DNA of 32,791 nt from a virus, in IMG/VR virus record IMGVR_UViG_3300035661_000220, positions 1-32,791 of that record. One strand, given 5' to 3'. The notes beneath the pieces are model-generated. The model saw nothing but the letters and a program-made list of their open reading frames with translations, was not told the DNA's origin and searched no databases. Of this stretch, positions 27,909 to 32,791 are shown one piece after another. Both the position numbers and the translations under genes were made by a program. The number at the start of each line of letters is the position of its first letter. The first letter of the stretch is position 1.

Positions 27909-27918
27909 GGTATAATAA
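27909..27918 (+). promoter_or_regulatory. Candidate phage promoter of the homing endonuclease pair, GGTATAATAA
   Basis: GGTATAA core 50 nt upstream of the chosen ATG (27959). It lies within the extended open frame that starts at the TTG of 27899, arguing that translation really begins downstream at 27959. Confidence 0.5.
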
Positions 27919-27958
27919 TAGTACGAAGTTATCTTTATATCTTAGAATAGGAATTAAT

Positions 27959-29614
27959 ATGGCTTATCCGAAGCTAACTGAAGAAGTATGCTTAAGACGG
28001 TTAATTGAGAAATACCCAACCTTTGATTTCTCTCAATTCAAGTACATAAATAGTAAAACTAAGAGTACCGTAATTTGTGATAAAGGGCATACTTTTTTAC
28101 AACACTTCAGCAATCTAGATCGAGGTATATCTTGTAATTTATGTGGAATAGAGAGGAGATCTACTAGTAAAAAAGACACTAGGGAGTCCTTTATAACTAA
28201 AGCAATGTCGGTGCATGGTTTACTCTACAACTATGAAAAAGTCGTATACACAGGAAATAGGGTCAAGATTGAAATAATATGTAAAACTCATGGTAGTTTT
28301 TGGCAAACGCCTAACGCACACCTACAAGGCTGTGGTTGTCCAGAGTGCAGTGGAAATGTACGTAAGGCTCCGGAGATAAGCTTTAAAGAAGACTCTACGA
28401 AAGTACACGGGGTTAGGTATAACTATTCCAGGTTTACATACAAGGGAAACAAGGTTAAAGGGGAGTTAATATGTTCAGAGCATGGACCTTTCTGGATCAG
28501 GCCGAACTCACATCTACTAGGCATGGGTTGTCCTAGATGCGGTAGTATTAGATCCGCAAACTTGAGGAGACGAACTTTAGAATCATTTGTAGCCGAGAGT
28601 GATGCCATACACCTAGGTAGGTATATTTATACTAAAGTTATCTACGTAAGCAGTCATGTTAAATGTGAGATAATTTGTAAGGATCATGGATCTTTCTGGC
28701 AAACACCTGCTAGTCACTTAGAAGGTGTAGGATGCCCTTCCTGTGCTAACTTAGTGTCTACTCCTGAAATAGAAATAGGAGATTTTATTAAAAGTCTTGG
28801 GTTTGATATTGTTACAAATTCTAGAACCCTGCTTGGTAATGGTAAAGAGTTGGATATATTCATTCCTGGGAAGAACTTGGCAATAGAGTTTAATGGATTG
28901 TGGTGGCATGGAGAAATACACAAACCTAAACGTTATCACTTAGACAAATTAGAGGCTGCAACTAAAGCAGGGATAAGGCTAATATCTATTTTTGAAGATG
29001 AGTGGATATCTAAGAAAGAAATAGTTAAAACTAGACTATCCCATATACTAGGAGTTTCTTCTAAGACCTTATACGCTAGGAAACTAGATGTTAACTATCT
29101 GCGTAGCCAAGAGGCAAGTCCTTTCTTTCAGACTACACATATTCAGGGCCCAACACAATCATCTATTTATATAGGATTATATGATAATGCCGAGTTAGTA
29201 GCATGTATGTCTTTTGGTAAATCCAGGTTTGAGAAAAGAGAAGGATTGGTTGAGTTATTAAGGTTCTCCTCCATAGGATCAGTAGTAGGTGGGTTTAGTA
29301 GACTGTTAAAAAGGTTCTTACTGGATAACCCTAATATAGTTTCAGTAGTTAGTTACTCTGACAAGAGATGGTCTCTAGGGGAGGTATACAGTAAAAATGG
29401 ATTTAGTAAAGTAGGCAGTAGTGAACCAGGATATTTCTGGTGTAAGAAACATACTAGGTATGGTAGACAGAGTTTTCAAAAGCATAAGCTTCCTGGGGCT
29501 CTAGAAGTGTTTGACCCTGCTAAGACTGAAGTGGAGAATTGCAAGGCTAATGGGTATTACCGCATATTTGATTGCGGCATGGATAAATGGGAATTAGTAT
29601 GGAAACGAAAATAG
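27959..29614 (+). CDS. EDxHD-type homing endonuclease with four zinc-knuckle repeats (551 residues)
   Basis: I use the ATG at 27959 (MAYPKLTEEV, AGGA site 8 nt upstream) because the frame's earlier TTG overlaps the promoter box. The first 275 residues hold four copies of a module of about 65 residues: 'YxYxxVxYxxxxxKVxIICxxHGxFxQxPxxHLxGxGCPxC' (for example CKTHGSFWQTPNAHL, CSEHGPFWIRPNSHL, CKDHGSFWQTPASHL). The nuclease core (GNGKELDIFIPGK, IEFNGLWWHGE, YHLDKLEAA, IFEDEW) fits the Vsr-like EDxHD endonucleases such as I-Bth0305I. The C-terminal 200 residues (MSFGKSRFEK through KANGYYRIFDCGMDKW) are a module commonly attached in phages. It is followed by a paralogue overlapping by 16 nt. Confidence 0.87.
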   Translation: MAYPKLTEEVCLRRLIEKYPTFDFSQFKYINSKTKSTVICDKGHTFLQHFSNLDRGISCNLCGIERRSTSKKDTRESFITKAMSVHGLLYNYEKVVYTGNRVKIEIICKTHGSFWQTPNAHLQGCGCPECSGNVRKAPEISFKEDSTKVHGVRYNYSRFTYKGNKVKGELICSEHGPFWIRPNSHLLGMGCPRCGSIRSANLRRRTLESFVAESDAIHLGRYIYTKVIYVSSHVKCEIICKDHGSFWQTPASHLEGVGCPSCANLVSTPEIEIGDFIKSLGFDIVTNSRTLLGNGKELDIFIPGKNLAIEFNGLWWHGEIHKPKRYHLDKLEAATKAGIRLISIFEDEWISKKEIVKTRLSHILGVSSKTLYARKLDVNYLRSQEASPFFQTTHIQGPTQSSIYIGLYDNAELVACMSFGKSRFEKREGLVELLRFSSIGSVVGGFSRLLKRFLLDNPNIVSVVSYSDKRWSLGEVYSKNGFSKVGSSEPGYFWCKKHTRYGRQSFQKHKLPGALEVFDPAKTEVENCKANGYYRIFDCGMDKWELVWKRK

Positions 29615-31071
29615 TAAGATCTACAAAAAAGTTAACGCAAGAAGAGGCTATTGGTATTCTTACTAATCTATACCCAGAGTGTGATTTTTCTAGGTTTGTC
29701 TACATCAATAGTGCGACTAAGGGCACCGTCACCTGCGGTAACAATCACACTTTTCAGCAAAGTTATAAAAAAATGAGACGGGGTATTCTTTGTGCCAAAT
29801 GTGGAGGAGTAGCCAAGAAAACTACAAAGGAGGCTGTTGCGGAGTTAGAAAATAAGTATGGAACTTACTGCGACTATTCAGAAGTCGTGTACACTGGGGC
29901 TAATAAAAAGATAACCGTAATATGTCCAGTCCATGGTAGGTTCACAATAGACTTCGCAGCTTATTTATATCAGTCTACCTATCCTTGCCCTAAATGTGGC
30001 ATAGCTAGCAGGGCATCTAAACAGTGGGATACAAAAGAGGATTTCCTAAGTAAAGCTTCTTCCCTGTATGGAGACACAATAGACTTCTCTAAGTTCGTGT
30101 ATAAAGGTAGTAAGATTAAAGGAGAGGCGGTTTGTAAAAAACATGGCAGTTATTGGCAAATACCCAACGCCATTATTTCTGGTAGGAATGGATGCCCCAA
30201 ATGTAGTTATAAAGTGTCAAGGCCTGAAACAGATCTTACTGAGTTTATAAATAACCTAGGTTTACCAGTGCTATCCAATAGTAGAGGCTTACTAGATAAT
30301 GGAAAAGAAATTGATATATTCATACCAGGCTTAAAAGTAGGAATAGAATTTAATGGGCTTCGATGGCACGGAGAAGATTTCCGGGATAAAGGGTATCATT
30401 TAGATAAACTTAATGCGGCTAATAGGGCAGGGATTAGACTTATACAGATATTTAGTGATGAGTGGGACACTAAAAAAGAAATAGTGCTATCTCGTTTAAC
30501 TCATATTTTAAATAAAGGAACCGATGTAAGGTACGCACGTAAGCTGGAGTGTAAAGTAGTTCTACCTATGGAAGCCTACTCTTTCTATGAATCCACTCAC
30601 ATTCAAGGTGGAGTACGATCTCAAGACTACGCAGTAGGGTTGTATGAGGGAGATACTTTAGTAGCCTGCATGTCTTTTGGGGAATCTAGATTCTCTAAAG
30701 AGTTAGGGCAGAAAGAGTTACTTAGATTTTCCTCGATAGGAGCCGTGGTAGGCGGATTTAGTAGATTACTGAAAGCCTATCTGAAGGCATTTCCGGGAAT
30801 TCATTCTATAGTAAGCTATTCGGATAAGCGTTGGTCGGTTGGAGATGTGTATAGAAAGAATAACTTCATTCACTCCGGGACTAGTTCCCCGGGATATTAT
30901 TGGTGTAAAAATAATAAACGATATACTCGACATATGTTCCAGAAGCATAAGTTATATAAGATACTGGAGGTATTTGATCCCTCTTTAACAGAAGTAGAGA
31001 ACTGCAAGGCTAATGGGTACTACCGAGTATTTGATTGTGGTATGGATAAATGGAAACTAACCTGTAAGTAG
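29599..31071 (+). CDS. EDxHD-type homing endonuclease, second tandem copy, three repeats (490 residues)
   Basis: This is a paralogue of the preceding gene along its whole length: zinc-knuckle repeats (CGNNHTF, CPVHGRFTIDF, CKKHGSYWQIPN), nuclease core (NGKEIDIFIPGL, IEFNGLRWHGE, YHLDKLNAAN, IFSDEW) and C-terminal module (MSFGESRFSK to GYYRVFDCGMDKW). It has one repeat fewer. A start at 29587 (four residues longer) is also possible; both overlap the upstream stop, so the pair is coupled. It ends at a terminator right beside the major capsid gene, which suggests insertion as intergenic mobile genes. All catalytic positions appear kept, so neither copy looks broken. Confidence 0.87.
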   Translation: METKIVRSTKKLTQEEAIGILTNLYPECDFSRFVYINSATKGTVTCGNNHTFQQSYKKMRRGILCAKCGGVAKKTTKEAVAELENKYGTYCDYSEVVYTGANKKITVICPVHGRFTIDFAAYLYQSTYPCPKCGIASRASKQWDTKEDFLSKASSLYGDTIDFSKFVYKGSKIKGEAVCKKHGSYWQIPNAIISGRNGCPKCSYKVSRPETDLTEFINNLGLPVLSNSRGLLDNGKEIDIFIPGLKVGIEFNGLRWHGEDFRDKGYHLDKLNAANRAGIRLIQIFSDEWDTKKEIVLSRLTHILNKGTDVRYARKLECKVVLPMEAYSFYESTHIQGGVRSQDYAVGLYEGDTLVACMSFGESRFSKELGQKELLRFSSIGAVVGGFSRLLKAYLKAFPGIHSIVSYSDKRWSVGDVYRKNNFIHSGTSSPGYYWCKNNKRYTRHMFQKHKLYKILEVFDPSLTEVENCKANGYYRVFDCGMDKWKLTCK

Positions 31072-31077
31072 TAAAAG

Positions 31078-31105
31078 AAAAAGCCTAGATTTCTCTAGGC
31101 TTTTT
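31078..31105. terminator. Bidirectional terminator between endonuclease and capsid genes
   Basis: AAAAAGCCTAG (31078-31088) is perfectly complementary to CTAGGCTTTTT (31095-31105), an 11-bp stem with a 6-nt loop. Convergent genes end on both sides (31071 plus, 31130 minus), and the symmetrical A/T flanks serve both. Confidence 0.92.
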
Positions 31106-31129
31106 TTAGCTTCAACCAGAACTAGCTGA

Positions 31130-32017
31130 TTAGAAGTTTAGAACAACTGCACCATTTACGTTACCGAAGCCCATACCAACAGCTTCGTAGGTCTTGAAGC
31201 TAATCATATCTGCTCTTGTTTCTAGGTAAACCATAGAATCTTGCAGCATCAAGAACTGACCAAGATACTGAGGAGGAGCAAAAGCGATACACTGGTTATT
31301 AGGCAGAATGTCGTTCTTGTTAGTAGTGATGATCTTCCAACCGTAGAAGTTATCCAGGTTAGCAGTACCAGTCATCAAGCTACCAGCAACACCAGAACCA
31401 ACTTGAGTAGCTGGCTGTTTGATCAGGTCAGCATACATTTCTTGGGTCATCAACAAGGTACCAACTGGCACTTGCTTAGCCAACAGGTTCTTAACACCGT
31501 TCATCAAAGTCTGAACAGTGAAACCGCCAGAGATGGTGTATACGTTGCTATTAGCTGCAGCGATGGTTGTGATTGCGCTGTACAAAGATTGGTCTTCTTG
31601 CTTCTGAAGATCTTTAACGCTGTTCTCTTGAAGAACAGTACGGATGTCGGTACGGTATGTAGCCAACTCGAACTTAGACTTCTTGAACTCAGCAGATTCA
31701 ATCTTGTTGAAGGTTACTGGGTAACGAGCACCCTTGAAGTAACGAATCTCAGGACGACCTACGAAAGGTACAGAAGCAGCGATAGAGTCAGGTTCCTTCT
31801 CGATGATAACTGTTGGCTCTTCTGTGATTTGACGATCCAAATCAGCAGCTGTAACCAAAGTAGGCATCAAGATCTTACGAGCAAAGCCATCTTCACGAAG
31901 TTTTTGTCTTACGAAAGCAGACATAGCAACGCTAGCTTCTTTAGTCATACCTTGATCAATTTTATCAAGGAAAGACTGGTTTAAAAATTGCACGTTAATT
32001 GTTTCGGTATTATACAT
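31130..32017 (-). CDS. Major capsid protein, HK97-like fold (295 residues)
   Basis: The order of features fits HK97-fold capsid proteins: an N-terminal arm (QSFLDKIDQGMTKEASVAMSAF, itself similar to the shared YLEK tag); a P-domain-like middle with paired strands (GRPEIRYFKGARYPVTFNKIES); a long spine helix (KFELATYRTDIRTVLQENSVKDLQKQEDQSLYSA region); an A-domain with LLMTQEMYADLIKQP and WKIITTNKNDILPNN; and a final strand pair (MISFKTYEAVGMGFGNVNG). Short intergenic gaps with a decoration-like gene and a scaffold-like gene upstream are typical. Base usage is richer in C than neighbouring genes, as expected for a highly expressed gene. Confidence 0.85.
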   Translation of the reverse strand: MYNTETINVQFLNQSFLDKIDQGMTKEASVAMSAFVRQKLREDGFARKILMPTLVTAADLDRQITEEPTVIIEKEPDSIAASVPFVGRPEIRYFKGARYPVTFNKIESAEFKKSKFELATYRTDIRTVLQENSVKDLQKQEDQSLYSAITTIAAANSNVYTISGGFTVQTLMNGVKNLLAKQVPVGTLLMTQEMYADLIKQPATQVGSGVAGSLMTGTANLDNFYGWKIITTNKNDILPNNQCIAFAPPQYLGQFLMLQDSMVYLETRADMISFKTYEAVGMGFGNVNGAVVLNF

Positions 32018-32031
32018 TTGTCGTTATCTCC

Positions 32032-32457
32032 TTAGAACATGCAAACGGTTAAGTGTGCAGTCTGGGTGCCACTAGCAGCAACAACATCAAGTACGTAACC
32101 AACGTCAGTTACAGCACCAGCCGACAAAGCCACAAGACCACCAGCAGCTGCAGCAACAGGGCTACCAGGAACAAATGCACCTGCAGCGAATGTCGTTGAG
32201 TCGATACGGGCAATGTAGTTACCCCAAACAACAACAGCTTTATTTGTGTTAGCAGACGCGCCGCTATCACCATTACCACGAACTACCACGCCACAAACAC
32301 GGGTAGCTGCAGTAGTTTTAATCAAGTTACCACTTGCATCCAAAGTTACGAAATCGCCATTGACGAGTGTAACACCGGAAGCAATAGTTTGAACTCTTTC
32401 ACGAGAACCGTCCGCAGGCCAGCCGCGAAGTATCTCAACTCTACTTTCCATCAACAT
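32032..32457 (-). CDS. Putative capsid decoration/stabilisation protein (141 residues)
   Basis: This is an all-beta, Ala/Gly/Val/Thr-rich protein (GDFVTLDASGNLIKTTAATRVCGVVVRGNG, NYIARIDSTTFAAGAFVPGSPVAAAA). It resembles small decoration proteins encoded just upstream of the major capsid gene in many phages. It has a strong AGGAGA site with good spacing, and its stop is 14 nt before the capsid gene. Its codon usage is similarly C-rich, implying high expression. Homology to gpD-type proteins is not shown, only the fold impression and place. Confidence 0.7.
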   Translation of the reverse strand: MLMESRVEILRGWPADGSRERVQTIASGVTLVNGDFVTLDASGNLIKTTAATRVCGVVVRGNGDSGASANTNKAVVVWGNYIARIDSTTFAAGAFVPGSPVAAAAGGLVALSAGAVTDVGYVLDVVAASGTQTAHLTVCMF

Positions 32458-32529
32458 TTAAGTTTTCTCCTGTTTAAAGGCCTACTAGGGCCAGTTACTA
32501 TTTAGAAGGACACACCTTCAAATTCTGTA

Positions 32530-32791
32530 TTACGAAGTTAAGAAGTCCAAGAATGGATCTGTCTTCTCTTTCTTCATTCCGATGCCTTTACCAAGTTCCC
32601 AAGGTTCTTGTGCAGCCGAAGCTACTTTAGTCATCAGTGAAGGTGCAGATTCCATTGCTGTAATCTCTTCTTCGCTATATCCTGCCGAAGCAAGTTTAAC
32701 TCTAAGTTCGGTATCATCAGACGTTGCTTCTGATCTTTCACTTATTTTAATCTGTAATTCTTCAGCTTGTTTTTCTAAGTCACTAATATAG
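32530..32791 (-). CDS. Partial CDS, C-terminal 87 residues of a scaffold-like protein
   Basis: The gene runs off the right edge; 87 codons including the stop (TAA, 32532-32530) are present. The visible part begins with a predicted coiled coil, acidic and Lys-rich (ISDLEKQAEELQIKISE), continues SYSEEEI-like (AGYSEEEITAMES), and ends KTDPFLDFLTS. Scaffolding proteins upstream of capsid genes have this acidic coiled-coil character and a short helical C-terminus that binds the capsid protein. A prohead protease C-terminus is an alternative. The frame has no start codon within the window that would be needed. Confidence 0.65.
   Translation of the reverse strand, partial: YISDLEKQAEELQIKISERSEATSDDTELRVKLASAGYSEEEITAMESAPSLMTKVASAAQEPWELGKGIGMKKEKTDPFLDFLTS

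Noticed and set aside
29587-29614. Frameshift joining the two endonucleases into one protein
   Set aside because: Each gene has complete N- and C-terminal domains, and the short overlap has ordinary start codons. Coupled translation explains it.
31241-31984. 247-codon open frame antisense to the capsid gene
   Set aside because: It lies wholly within the well-supported capsid gene. Long antisense frames arise from its codon bias, and its peptide is Ser/Cys-rich without a fold signature.

Overview
The window looks like part of a tailed bacteriophage genome (Caudoviricetes) with a contractile tail, probably a large myovirus. The evidence is a tail sheath protein, a tail-tube candidate, a baseplate spike, an HK97-like major capsid protein and a large terminase. 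The sequence is AT-rich and the genes are tightly packed, often overlapping by 8 nt. The host cannot be read from the sequence. A retron-type reverse transcriptase and a PRTRC-like cassette, families best known from Proteobacteria and their plasmids, hint weakly at a Gram-negative host. I saw no tRNA or rRNA gene, CRISPR array or IS transposase.

The virion backbone is on the minus strand. Reading from the right edge leftwards it holds: a scaffold-like fragment (32530-32791), a decoration-like protein, the major capsid protein (31130-32017), small head and internal proteins (24417-27344), neck and connector proteins (22510-25392), tail sheath (19838-22471), a tube candidate (18790-19464) and a baseplate spike (17612-18709). 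Next come a DNA-metabolism block (a LigD-type 3'-phosphoesterase domain protein, PhoH-like ATPase, SNF2-type helicase and ATP-dependent ligase, 9915-14630) and several virion-like unknowns (7643-9896). The large terminase (1061-2695) and a probable tail-assembly chaperone pair (98-1020) end the window.

Five accessory modules lie on the plus strand between these blocks. Most begin with a GGTATAA promoter-like box resembling T4 late promoters, and most end in a rho-independent terminator. They are: a PRTRC-like ubiquitin-type conjugation cassette (2779-7639: Ubl-like protein, two unknowns, E2-like, JAB/JAMM peptidase, E1/ThiF-like); a 44-residue membrane protein (13253); a retron-type reverse transcriptase module (15859-17470) next to a 670-bp imperfect palindrome; a 121-residue conserved protein (27470); and two tandem EDxHD-type homing endonucleases (27959-31071).

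The most unusual signals are these. (1) The terminase Walker A motif is split by an exactly 60-nt, stop-containing, hairpin-forming insert; removing it restores AGRQ-I-GKS. (2) A textbook -1 frameshift site (A AAT TTT followed by a stop codon and a hairpin) links the two chaperone frames. (3) A complete Ubl/E2/JAB/E1 set sits inside a phage structural region. (4) A short NKYLEKIA-like peptide recurs on at least five otherwise unrelated proteins, possibly a capsid-targeting or protease-recognition tag. (5) The retron-like RT is accompanied by an unexplained giant palindrome and a candidate structured RNA.
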